Shown one piece after another: positions 7,904-14,142 of a stretch of 22,555 nt of DNA (position 1 is the stretch's first letter; each line of letters begins with the position of its first letter). This DNA comes from a virus. Where the stretch lies: the IMG/VR virus record IMGVR_UViG_3300035670_001322, positions 1 through 22,555 of that record, one strand, 5' to 3'. The notes beneath the pieces are model-generated. The model was given only the letters and a program-made list of their open reading frames with translations. It made no database searches and was not told the DNA's origin. A program made the position numbers and the translations under genes.

Positions 7904-8959
7904 TTAACTTGCTTCAAAAACGCGAACGTCTTGAGTTCCATCAGATGCTTCTACATCAAGAGCTACAGAAGCACCGAGTCTAAATTCTGCAACTGCTCCA
8001 GGGCTTAATCTAAGACCTGTTGTCGCTGCATCAGTTGCACCAGCTTCTGCTACATATACAGCTCTATTACCAAGATTCTGAACTAACATAAACTTTCTGT
8101 TCGAAAGCTGCGAAGCCAACAAAGCAGATTGAGTTGACGTAGCTGATTTAGCAGTTGTAAGAGCAGCTACATTAGCTACTGTTGGATCATTCAACTGGTA
8201 AACATCTAAGCCGTAATCAGAACCAACATTAGTAGATGTCAGTAAATTGGTTCCATCACCTAATTTAACAGAATCGCTTACATGTGTCAAGTCACGAATG
8301 TCTAAATCTGTAGCAGAAACTACCCAAGGGCTTGTTCCTTGCGTTACAGAAAGAGACGCATTCGTAATATTAACATTGATATCAGCATCTTGACTTGCAA
8401 GATTGACATCCAAAGCACCTCCGCTAGAAGTAATGGCATTGCCTGATCCATCACTGAGCCATGCAGCAACGCTGTCGCTGGCTGCTGTAAGGTCGCGAAT
8501 GTCAAGATCAGTTGCGCTGACTACCCATGGGGAGGTTCCCTGGTATGCAGTAACACTATCGCTGGTATAAACTAAGTCACGAATATCAAAATCCGTAGCA
8601 GATACAACGATAGATGCATTGATGATATTAACATCCAAACCGATATCAGCACCAACCGTAGTCGATGTCAAAAGGTTCGTGCCATCACCAAGAGCAACGC
8701 TGTCATCAACGTGGCTAAGGTCAACTTCTACGTTAACACCGGAAGTTATCGAGACAGGAAGGGGATTGCTGCCATTAATAACGGCACCGGAATCATCGTG
8801 AAGTACAGAAGCAACGTTTAACCATTCTTCTGCATTAATTGTCTGCGAAGCGATTAGATCGCCGTCGCTACCTGCTCTAACAAAAGCTCCAATAGAATCA
8901 CTATCGGCAACTGTATTAGCATCGGTAGGATCAAAAAAGATTTTTTCCTTTGATATCAT
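7904..8959 (-). CDS. Repeat-containing virion protein (351 aa), head-fibre-like
   Basis: A 351-aa, Ser/Thr/Ala/Asp-rich protein with almost no Cys or Trp outside the repeats. It has internal repeats: repeat A (V-V-S-A-T-D-x-D-I-R-D-L) at residues 118-136, 140-164 and 207-231, the last two preceded by QGTSPW; and repeat B (LGDGTNLLTST.VG.D.GLDV) at 90-110 and 233-253. The 'QGTSPWVV' type of repeat is familiar from phage head-fibre or decoration proteins, where it builds an elongated beta-rich stalk. A C-terminal domain (about 284-351) matches the 95-aa protein. AGGAG precedes the ATG. It is followed by a strong terminator, which fits abundant expression. Placement on the capsid or tail is inferred. 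Confidence 0.8.
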   Translation of the reverse strand: MISKEKIFFDPTDANTVADSDSIGAFVRAGSDGDLIASQTINAEEWLNVASVLHDDSGAVINGSNPLPVSITSGVNVEVDLSHVDDSVALGDGTNLLTSTTVGADIGLDVNIINASIVVSATDFDIRDLVYTSDSVTAYQGTSPWVVSATDLDIRDLTAASDSVAAWLSDGSGNAITSSGGALDVNLASQDADINVNITNASLSVTQGTSPWVVSATDLDIRDLTHVSDSVKLGDGTNLLTSTNVGSDYGLDVYQLNDPTVANVAALTTAKSATSTQSALLASQLSNRKFMLVQNLGNRAVYVAEAGATDAATTGLRLSPGAVAEFRLGASVALDVEASDGTQDVRVFEAS

Positions 8960-8971
8960 AATGTTCTCCTA

Positions 8972-9331
8972 TTAGGCCCAACTAATTATCTCGACAATGG
9001 TTCCAGCAGCAGGTGTTTGGAAATAAAGAGTAAATGCTATAGTAGAGTCTAAGCCCTGTTCTTCTAGCACTACCCCTGGCCTTATTGTCTCAAACTGCGT
9101 ACCACTATCTCCACTGACATAAGCTAATTGTAGTTTGGCACTGTTTCTTGTTCTTATCCTAAATCTAGTGCTACCTGTTGGTAGCGCATAGCTAACTTCC
9201 GTACTGGCCAATGGTACAGTTATATTAGCTATTGTTGGAGAACCTACTGTCTGTGAATCTACCTGAACCCTGCGTATTCCAGGCAGGACTACGCTTGTGG
9301 TCGGGTATTGATTTCTGTTACAGTTATTCAT
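8972..9331 (-). CDS. Virion-associated beta-rich protein (119 aa)
   Basis: A 119-aa protein with alternating hydrophobic strands (RVQVDSQTVGSPTIANITV, STRFRIRTRNSAKLQLAYV, AAGTIVEIISWA), a short Asn/Arg-rich start and no membrane segment. AGGA lies six bases ahead of the ATG. It sits immediately before the 351-aa head-fibre-like gene and ahead of the terminator, so both are probably made at similar levels. The strand pattern suggests a small beta-sandwich decoration protein; no family recognised with certainty. Confidence 0.7.
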   Translation of the reverse strand: MNNCNRNQYPTTSVVLPGIRRVQVDSQTVGSPTIANITVPLASTEVSYALPTGSTRFRIRTRNSAKLQLAYVSGDSGTQFETIRPGVVLEEQGLDSTIAFTLYFQTPAAGTIVEIISWA

Positions 9332-9379
9332 TCAGCTTCCTGTTGGTCCTGTCAGATAGCGAATCCGATCTTGCCAATC

Positions 9380-9949
9380 TTATGCCAAATCAGTATCGGG
9401 ACTTAACTCAGTCTCGATATTCCAATTATTGATTTCCTTTTTAGTTTCACTACTTGCAGCTAACATTCCGTGCTTTTTGATGTAAGCTTCAAGCTGTGCT
9501 TTATTCATCTTCTGGACAGCTTCGTCCAAAATCTTAACTTCTTTTGTTTTAGATATCTTTCCACCAGCTTCCATAAGTACTTTTATCAATGATACCTTAG
9601 CGTTAACAGCTTTAGGATCGTCACTGAGGAGTATCTCTTCTGCTGTATCTAGTCCAATTTGGCAAAGATACTCGACTCTTTCGCGAAACTCTTCCTTGCC
9701 TTTGAACCAATCTTCAAATCCTGGCTGCTTCCACCAATGTTCTAACTGTCTGTTTCCTGTGAGGTTTACAGCCATTGTAACGTTAATGTTATTGGGATCA
9801 GCTTGGGGGTCTTCATGCATTGTAATCCAAAATTTACTTTTACATTTTCGCTGAGGGGGCGATGGTATAAATACGAGGTCGGAGGAAACCTCAAAGATAG
9901 ACGAGAACGCCGTATCTAGCTTTTTGGATTTTGGTGGGTTTGTTGACAT
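9380..9949 (-). CDS. terS: Putative terminase small subunit
   Basis: A 189-aa protein from ATG 9949. An upstream in-frame GTG at 9964 exists, but AGGGGG is placed six bases before the ATG, so the ATG is preferred. After a disordered start, residues ~60-90 (QLEHWWKQPGFEDWFKGK) are followed by helices (EEFRERVEYLCQIGLDTAEEIL, broken here for length) and a late KMNKAQLEAYIKKHG segment. The WW/WF pair and helical middle resemble small terminases that bind the packaging site and regulate the large subunit. It is the first gene after the promoter at 9979-10008 in the unit that holds the large terminase. The call rests on pattern and position; a generic DNA-binding role is the alternative. Confidence 0.55.
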   Translation of the reverse strand: MSTNPPKSKKLDTAFSSIFEVSSDLVFIPSPPQRKCKSKFWITMHEDPQADPNNINVTMAVNLTGNRQLEHWWKQPGFEDWFKGKEEFRERVEYLCQIGLDTAEEILLSDDPKAVNAKVSLIKVLMEAGGKISKTKEVKILDEAVQKMNKAQLEAYIKKHGMLAASSETKKEINNWNIETELSPDTDLA

Positions 9950-9978
9950 GTAGATCCCCCTCACTGATCATAACCACA

Positions 9979-10008
9979 ATTATACCATATACATCTTTAA
10001 AAAGTCAA
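9979..10008 (-). promoter_or_regulatory. Sigma-70 promoter for the virion/packaging unit
   Basis: On the minus strand TTGACT (10008-10003), an 18-bp spacer ending in TGG, then TATAAT (9984-9979). The TG one base before the -10 makes it an extended -10 promoter. It lies 30 bp ahead of the small-terminase ATG and points into the virion genes. Confidence 0.8.
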
Positions 10009-10061
10009 GTAAAAAGCAATGTCACGTTTAAGGCCCCAAATCTCAACGTAGAGCGATTTTA

Positions 10062-10472
10062 TTATTGAAGAGTGGTGAACCATGGGTCAGATGGTTTCTC
10101 GTCCTCAGCTTCTTGATTTTCGCCCTCTAGTGTGAATTCTACTCTCTGGGTATGGTCACAGGTACACGAGGGTCGAAATTCTTCTAGGTACATTAAGTTC
10201 TTTGGGGTCGGTTGTTTGAACTTGAACTTACCCCAGTCTAGTTGTAGATCCTGTATGTAGCCACGGTCAGCTAGCCAACGCAAATAGTCTCTGACCCGAT
10301 GGGTGGGCTTACGGATTAACCTGGCTAGTTGGTTGGTACGACCAGTACAAAGGTCACAGTCCCACTTAACGAAGTCATAAGTTCCGTAAAGAAGGAGAAC
10401 TAGGATCTTGTAGGGGTTAATTTTGTTGGCTGGGTTAAGCTTACGTTTTGGTAGCTCGTAGTTGTCTGTCAT
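10062..10472 (-). CDS. Winged-helix-like DNA-binding protein (136 aa)
   Basis: A 136-aa protein with an ATG at 10472 preceded by GGAGGGAG. Residues ~20-86 read as a winged helix: a helix YKILVLLLYGTYDF, a helix RTNQLARLIRK, a recognition-like helix HRVRDYLRWLADRGYI, then a wing QDLQLDWGKFKF. Two CxC/CxxC pairs (CDLC at 39-42, CTC at 103-105) could bind metal. The C-terminus is acidic. It is the first gene after a perfect consensus promoter, separated from it by the AGCT-rich leader, which makes it a candidate for the regulator that acts on this intergenic region. Its target is not known. Confidence 0.7.
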   Translation of the reverse strand: MTDNYELPKRKLNPANKINPYKILVLLLYGTYDFVKWDCDLCTGRTNQLARLIRKPTHRVRDYLRWLADRGYIQDLQLDWGKFKFKQPTPKNLMYLEEFRPSCTCDHTQRVEFTLEGENQEAEDEKPSDPWFTTLQ

Positions 10473-10490
10473 TTACTCCCTCCGTATATT

Positions 10491-10699
10491 AGCTAGTCTA
10501 GCTAATATAGCTAATATGTTTAAGCTATAATACTGTATAGCTATATTTTAGCTATATACGGTATATATACTCCTTCGTATAACAGCTAAAATTAAGCTAG
10601 AAGGATATAAGCTTAATTATATAAGCTTATATATAGCTGTATAGCTTATATAGTATATAGCTATAATTAAGCTATAGCTTATATAAGCTACATATAGCT
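10491..10699. repeat. AGCT-rich palindromic array (17 copies)
   Basis: Seventeen AGCT tetramers in 209 bp, starting at 10491, 10500, 10509, 10523, 10539, 10550, 10584, 10595, 10610, 10624, 10635, 10643, 10659, 10670, 10676, 10686 and 10696. They are embedded in TATA-like DNA giving units such as ATATAGCTATA and TATAAGCTTATA. Fewer than one copy is expected by chance at this composition. Spacings cluster near 9-11 and 14-16 bp. Confidence 0.85.
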
Positions 10700-10701
10700 A
10701 T

Positions 10702-10730
10702 ATTATATATACATATAGGGTACGTGTCAA
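10702..10730 (-). promoter_or_regulatory. Perfect consensus sigma-70 promoter
   Basis: On the minus strand TTGACA (10730-10725), exactly 17 bp, TATAAT (10707-10702). The expected start of transcription is near 10695, inside the AGCT array, so the array would form a ~220-nt 5' leader of the winged-helix gene. Confidence 0.85.
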
Positions 10731-10828
10731 GCATAAAATACTTGGCGATAAACCTTTTTGGGCAAAGTCAATGATGTCACACAGTTACATGTTTGCAAAA
10801 TTATCAGTGTTTTCGGCTAAAAGACCCA

Positions 10829-10880
10829 AAGTGTGGTGAGGATAATCTCTCCTCTGCCGGGTAGGGGGTTCGCCCCACTT
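10829..10880. other. Foldable GC-rich segment with TTCG hairpin
   Basis: AAGTGTGG (10829-10836) is complementary, with one mismatch, to CCCCACTT (10873-10880). Inside lie GAGG/CCTC (10838-10841 with 10851-10854) and GGGG-TTCG-CCCC (10865-10876), which compete with the outer pairing. No T-run follows on either strand, so it is not a standard terminator. It could be a structured RNA or part of an origin. Confidence 0.4.
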
Positions 10881-10897
10881 CCCTCCAAGCCTATTAA

Positions 10898-10937
10898 TGA
10901 GACACATGAGACACTAAGCTGAGACACTGTGAGACAT
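10898..10937. repeat. Four TGAGACA direct repeats (iteron-like)
   Basis: TGAGACA begins at 10898, 10907, 10920 and 10930; the first three continue with C and the fourth with T. Spacings are 9, 13 and 10 bp. Same-orientation copies close to one helical turn apart are typical of initiator- or regulator-binding iterons. Confidence 0.65.
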
Positions 10938-11315
10938 GGCAGAGCTTTCTGGATTTCACCGGAGTATATACACAGGTTCCTCATGCAGGTAGGCTGAGTT
11001 GGTGGGGGTGGGATGATATTTACGTCCCTCTCGACTATAAAGCCTATCGCTCTGACTAGCTGGAATGATTCTTGCAAGCCTATGTTTACAGCTTTTACAT
11101 ACTCAATTTTTTGACACTTAATTATTACAACTAGTTATCTGTTTTTGTGGCAGCTTTTTGTACACCTCAACGACTTGTTTTGACCTAATCTATTGATTTT
11201 GTTAGGGCTGATTTTCTGGCATGGTGTGTGCAATAGATAAGGTGTGATTAGATACTGGCCGCATACTGTATCAACTTGATATCTTCCTACGATCTCCTAA
11301 GCGGCCTACCACATT

Positions 11316-11341
11316 GGACACTGCGGTGTCCGGCCAGTGTC
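11316..11341. promoter_or_regulatory. Nested inverted repeats upstream of first plus-strand gene
   Basis: GGACAC-TGCG-GTGTCC (11316-11331) is a perfect 6-bp inverted repeat. GACACTG (11317-11323) also pairs with CAGTGTC (11335-11341) as a 7-bp inverted repeat, so two mutually exclusive hairpins are possible about 35-60 bp before the first ATG. An operator or leader RNA switch is plausible. Confidence 0.45.
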
Positions 11342-11375
11342 TAGTAACTATAACACTAACGATGAGGGAATAACG

Positions 11376-11600
11376 ATGAGACTACAAGACCAGATAAGAG
11401 ATATCATGATCAGACGTATCGAAGACTATCTTGAAAACGAGTGTCATTTCAGAGATTACGAGTTTTATTCGGTGGCGGATTTTGGTTTAGTTGGTAAACC
11501 ATCGTCTATCAATATCAAATACCCAACTAAGAAATGCCTTGATGACGCATTGGATGTATTTTGCAGAGATGGCTACAATACAATAAACCTTTATTTATAA
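11376..11600 (+). CDS. Hypothetical 74-aa protein, first gene of right unit
   Basis: A 74-aa protein. A GTG at 11337 is in frame, but GAGGGA eight bases before the ATG at 11376 supports MRLQDQIRDIMIRRIEDYL as the start. A charged N-terminal helix (to about residue 22) is followed by strand/helix segments (YEFYSVADFGLVGK, SSINIKYPTKKCLDDALDVF). No membrane segment and no recognised domain. As the first gene of the early-type unit it may be among the earliest made. Confidence 0.65.
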   Translation: MRLQDQIRDIMIRRIEDYLENECHFRDYEFYSVADFGLVGKPSSINIKYPTKKCLDDALDVFCRDGYNTINLYL

Positions 11601-11612
11601 AAGGAATAGATT

Positions 11613-11678
11613 ATGCTTTTAATATCAATAGTTATGATCACGGTAGGTTTTGCGATTGTTTACATCAACTCACTTTAA
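11613..11678 (+). CDS. Tiny membrane peptide (21 aa)
   Basis: A 21-codon frame from ATG 11613, with AAGGA seven bases upstream, to TAA at 11676. The product MLLISIVMITVGFAIVYINS plus a final Leu is almost wholly one transmembrane segment. It fits neatly between the 74-aa gene and the 127-aa gene, whose own AGGAG follows directly after its stop. Such peptides are easily missed, but spurious short frames are common; the good ribosome site and fit are the main support. Confidence 0.45.
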   Translation: MLLISIVMITVGFAIVYINSL

Positions 11679-11692
11679 TAGGAGATACAACT

Positions 11693-12076
11693 ATGAATCA
11701 TCTAAATCCAAAAATCATTATTTTCAGTGTGTCCCATCCAACTAACTCGGCCAAAACGAATGAATACAATACAAGGAACACATGGACACTACTGGCCGAA
11801 CGTGGCATTGAATACAAGAGATTGTGGGGACGGTTTGCAGGTATTGTAGAAGAGTCTATTCTAGTATCGGCGGAACATGAGCGACTGGTTTGCGACTTGT
11901 GCACTAACTACAATCAAGAGTGTTATCTTGTATCAGAATCAGACAGATACAGTTATCTTAGATACCCTAGTGAAGACAATAACTTAGGATACCTGAGAGC
12001 ACAAAAGACAGCACCAAACGGCGATTATACATACGACCCAAGCACCAAACTATATTGGGTTATCAGTGACAAATAA
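11693..12076 (+). CDS. Hypothetical 127-aa protein
   Basis: A 127-aa protein starting at ATG 11693 (MNHLNPKIIIFSVSHPTNS); AGGAGATA is placed just upstream, whereas the longer frame from 11561 has no ribosome site and overlaps two genes. The middle (LLAERGIEYKRLWGRFAGI, then EESILVSAEHERLVCDLC) resembles a pattern I have seen in phage proteins with a G-x-F/Y-x-G-x-x-E-x-S/I core followed by a helix and QE-C/S-x-L-V, but I cannot name the family. No membrane segment. The C-terminus is Tyr/Asp-rich (YTYDPSTKLYWVISDK). Confidence 0.7.
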   Translation: MNHLNPKIIIFSVSHPTNSAKTNEYNTRNTWTLLAERGIEYKRLWGRFAGIVEESILVSAEHERLVCDLCTNYNQECYLVSESDRYSYLRYPSEDNNLGYLRAQKTAPNGDYTYDPSTKLYWVISDK

Positions 12077-12100
12077 ACAACTAATTTAGGAGATACTATC

Positions 12101-12652
12101 ATGGGATACAACAAAGACACCGATAACGTTGACACAAAAGAACTGCAACCAATATTAAGAGAGTTCCTTGAAAACTTAAGTGGTCCATTTGAGGCAGACT
12201 ACGATTCAATAAACGAGCTAGAGTACCAAAGCAGGGATGGATTCATTGCAAGCTCAAGCAATCATGGCGGACTAGACTTACTTAAGATGGCTTCTGTACC
12301 TCTCCTAATAGGAAGAGGTGAGCATTTTGGGCTTGCTATTGAAGATAAAGTGAATGAGTTCTTTGAGTATTTACTGAAGTGTATCAAGGAAGACAATCCA
12401 GAGTTATCAGACGATGAGGTACATGAAAAGGCATATGAGGAAGCTAATGAGTATGATGATATCGCTTGGCGTGTCAGACTACTGTACCGAGGGGATAATA
12501 CATTAGATATTTTCGTTGGTTACGACTTTGACGCGCCGTATTTTCGCTGGTATGGTCCAGATATTTTGGAGACTACTATTATGTTTAATGATAATGAAGA
12601 CTTGCGCAAACAACTAGAAGACATCACGGACAAGATAAACAATGCAATTTAA
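12101..12652 (+). CDS. Acidic hypothetical protein (183 aa)
   Basis: A 183-aa, clearly acidic, soluble protein with AGGAGATA ahead of the ATG. Segments include KELQPILREFLENLSGPFEA at the start, a helical middle (DKVNEFFEYLLKCIKEDNPE, DEVHEKAYEEANEYDDI) and a beta part (WRVRLLYRGDNTLDIFVGYD, APYFRWYG). It looks like a conserved phage early protein type of unknown function. It neighbours other acidic small proteins. A DNA-mimic or anti-defence role is possible, but nothing in the sequence proves it. Confidence 0.7.
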   Translation: MGYNKDTDNVDTKELQPILREFLENLSGPFEADYDSINELEYQSRDGFIASSSNHGGLDLLKMASVPLLIGRGEHFGLAIEDKVNEFFEYLLKCIKEDNPELSDDEVHEKAYEEANEYDDIAWRVRLLYRGDNTLDIFVGYDFDAPYFRWYGPDILETTIMFNDNEDLRKQLEDITDKINNAI

Positions 12653-12663
12653 AGGAACTAACG

Positions 12664-12882
12664 ATGATAAGTATAGAGCAATTCTTAATAGACAGAATAC
12701 CAGACAGGGATTGTTTGCATGCAAGTGAACTTGATACTGCTATAGATGTCTACATTGACCCGGCTTTCGAAGAGGCTGAAACATTGTTTGACAAGAGCGA
12801 AGATTGGTCCGAACTTAGTAAGGAACTTGATAAGTTGTATGAAGAGTATTGTTTAGAATACAAACCTTATTTTAGGAGATAA
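12664..12882 (+). CDS. Acidic hypothetical protein (72 aa)
   Basis: A 72-aa protein, about 20 Asp/Glu against about 8 Lys/Arg by my count. AAGGA lies eight bases ahead of the ATG. It is mainly helical (SIEQFLIDRIPDRDCLHASE, EEAETLFDKSEDWSELSKEL) and ends YKPYFRR. Spacing to neighbours is 11 and 4 bases. No family recognised. Confidence 0.65.
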   Translation: MISIEQFLIDRIPDRDCLHASELDTAIDVYIDPAFEEAETLFDKSEDWSELSKELDKLYEEYCLEYKPYFRR

Positions 12883-12886
12883 TACT

Positions 12887-13192
12887 ATGAGTTATAATGC
12901 AAAGCAACTAGACTTAATTGTACAGGAACTAAGGCCAGAGTTTTCAGAGAGGGACTTAAAAGAGCGATATGATGATATGTTAGATGAGTGTTACGGCGAT
13001 ATTAAGATTTGTGGCTATGAATATTATGCATCGAACGCATTTAAGTGCGTCGATCCGATTGCTTATGCTTGTGGGTTTTCAGACTATGAAAGCAGTATCT
13101 TGGATGACTATCTAGAAATTGACGGTGATTATTATCGGCGAGATGACATTGACAAACTAATGGAGGATGATGACAATGACGTACAGGACTAA
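12887..13192 (+). CDS. Acidic hypothetical phage protein (101 aa)
   Basis: A 101-aa acidic protein with AGGAGATA before the ATG. The core GYEYYASNAFKCVDPIAYA (about residues 43-61), followed by CGFSDYESSILDDYLEI, matches a pattern I associate with a small phage protein family of unknown function (I-x-G-x-x-Y-x-A-S ... D-P-x-A-Y). A flanking helix EFSERDLKERYDDMLDE precedes it. The C-terminus is a run of Asp/Glu. It overlaps the next gene by 17 bases. Confidence 0.7.
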   Translation: MSYNAKQLDLIVQELRPEFSERDLKERYDDMLDECYGDIKICGYEYYASNAFKCVDPIAYACGFSDYESSILDDYLEIDGDYYRRDDIDKLMEDDDNDVQD

Positions 13193-13466
13193 ACTAATCG
13201 AAAGCAAACAGAATTTAATAGTACATTTGGGTAACGATATCACAGCGTTAGAAAGTTATCTAAAGAATTGTACAGTTGTTACCGATGATATTATAGCGAA
13301 CTGCGATGAGGGTATAAGACGAGCGAACGGTGTTGTAACAGAAACAGAATATGACATGCTGAGCTTAGAACTTTGTGAACTTAAGAGCGATCTAAGACTG
13401 CTGGATAAGGAACTAGAAGACTTAGAACAAGCAACCGACCAAGAGCTTAGGGTAGATCTAACTTAA
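13176..13466 (+). CDS. Helical coiled-coil-like protein (96 aa)
   Basis: A 96-aa protein. ATGs at 13167, 13170 and 13176 share the frame; TGGAGG ends at 13166, so the ATG at 13176 has the best spacing (9). The protein is helical with heptad-like runs (KLIESKQNLIVHLGNDITAL, LSLELCELKSDLRLLDKEL) and an acidic end. This suggests a coiled coil or small helical bundle. No recognised family. It overlaps the previous gene's last codons. Confidence 0.65.
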   Translation: MTYRTKLIESKQNLIVHLGNDITALESYLKNCTVVTDDIIANCDEGIRRANGVVTETEYDMLSLELCELKSDLRLLDKELEDLEQATDQELRVDLT

Positions 13467-13478
13467 CTAGGAGGGCAC

Positions 13479-13682
13479 ATGAAAGTATTAACATTCGACC
13501 AAGCAAAGCGCAAAGCAAAGCAAGAGCCAGACAAATCAAAGCAACTCCTGTTTGATATTAGACCAGTGATCGAAGCAGCTATTGTTCACGAGCTTGAGAC
13601 AAGTAAAGATGCAAGGATTAGGCGAGAGCATAATAAGAAAGTGATCCATAAGTTAAACTTATCAAACAAGAAACATGCATGA
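13479..13682 (+). CDS. Basic hypothetical protein (67 aa)
   Basis: A 67-aa Lys/Arg-rich protein with AGGAGG placed ahead of the ATG. The N-terminus MKVLTFDQAKRKAKQEPDKS is followed by a helix IRPVIEAAIVHELETSKDA and a basic tail RIRREHNKKVIHKLNL. It could bind nucleic acid. No family recognised. Confidence 0.65.
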   Translation: MKVLTFDQAKRKAKQEPDKSKQLLFDIRPVIEAAIVHELETSKDARIRREHNKKVIHKLNLSNKKHA

Positions 13683-13702
13683 CACACCATATATGGGGTG
13701 TG
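13683..13702. promoter_or_regulatory. Short inverted repeat between small genes
   Basis: CACACC (13683-13688) pairs with GGTGTG (13697-13702) around ATATATGG. It directly follows the 67-aa stop codon and precedes the AAGGA of the 58-aa gene. There is no T-run, so a processing site, operator or translational control hairpin is more likely than a terminator. Confidence 0.3.
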
Positions 13703-13719
13703 CACAAAAGGACACAGTT

Positions 13720-13896
13720 ATGATATACATTTTTTACTCAAACAACAGGCAGCTCACACGAACAGAAAGGAGTACCTATACACATGTTGCGAGAGCAACA
13801 CTACTAGCTAATGACTTTGTGCCTATTGACGATACAAAGCTAACGTTTAGACATATGTTTACGGGCGAAATAGCAGAAATTTATAAACCAGATTAA
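13720..13896 (+). CDS. Hypothetical 58-aa protein
   Basis: A 58-aa protein from ATG 13720 (MIYIFYSNNRQLTRTERST); AAGGA lies seven bases upstream. A longer in-frame start at 13675 would overlap the 67-aa gene and the inverted repeat and has no ribosome site. A short strand, a helix (STYTHVARATLLAND) and a final strand are visible. No family recognised. Confidence 0.6.
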   Translation: MIYIFYSNNRQLTRTERSTYTHVARATLLANDFVPIDDTKLTFRHMFTGEIAEIYKPD

Positions 13897-13920
13897 TTAA
13901 CTATATAGGAGGAGAAGACT

Positions 13921-14142
13921 GTGATATCTAAAATGTGGGACAAGCTGTTAGGTGTAGCCGAACATAAATCCAACAGGCGAATTAAGATCTATTATCCTGA
14001 TGGTAGAACTGAGGTGATAAGGCATGGCGAGTACCAACAAACTATTGCGTCAATGTCTTATAACGACAAGTGGCTACACGAAGCGAAAGAAATAGATGGC
14101 AACGGCGAAACAATTAAACTAATAAGGAGACCACTCAAGTGA
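13921..14142 (+). CDS. Hypothetical 73-aa protein
   Basis: A 73-aa protein starting with GTG; AGGAGG is eight bases upstream and no alternative ATG fits better. It contains RRIKIYYPDGRTEVIRHGEY, a beta-hairpin-like motif, and a basic C-terminus KLIRRPLK. Its TGA overlaps the GTG of the next gene. Function unknown. Confidence 0.65.
   Translation: MISKMWDKLLGVAEHKSNRRIKIYYPDGRTEVIRHGEYQQTIASMSYNDKWLHEAKEIDGNGETIKLIRRPLK

Larger units (their letters stand above)
10473..11375. other. Large divergent intergenic region (candidate origin / control region)
   Basis: About 900 bp between the two divergent units without a convincing gene. It contains, from left to right: the AGCT-rich array, a consensus minus-strand promoter, a foldable GC-rich segment, four TGAGACA repeats, and inverted repeats next to the first plus-strand gene. 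AT-rich DNA beside iteron-like repeats at a transcription divergence is the usual setting of a phage origin. I found no plus-strand promoter of good quality. TTGACA at 11111-11116 has no credible -10 at 16-18 bp. Confidence 0.6.

Noticed and set aside
10009-10061. Terminator after the winged-helix gene
   Set aside because: ACGTT/AACGT with a 17-base loop ahead of a T-run is too weak to call.
10491-10699. CRISPR array or ordinary tandem repeat
   Set aside because: Units are short palindromes with irregular spacing and no unique spacers of constant length.
10860-10890. GGTTCGCCCC resembling a tRNA T-arm
   Set aside because: The stem required for a T-arm does not pair and no anticodon arm or acceptor match is found upstream.
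10817-11077. An 86-codon minus-strand frame in the intergenic region
   Set aside because: No ribosome site, mixed low-quality composition, and it runs through the iterons and foldable segment.
11111-11140. TTGACA as a plus-strand -35 box
   Set aside because: At 16-18 bp spacing only GTTATC or TTATCT is found, too poor for a -10. It may still work with an activator, so it was not listed as a promoter.
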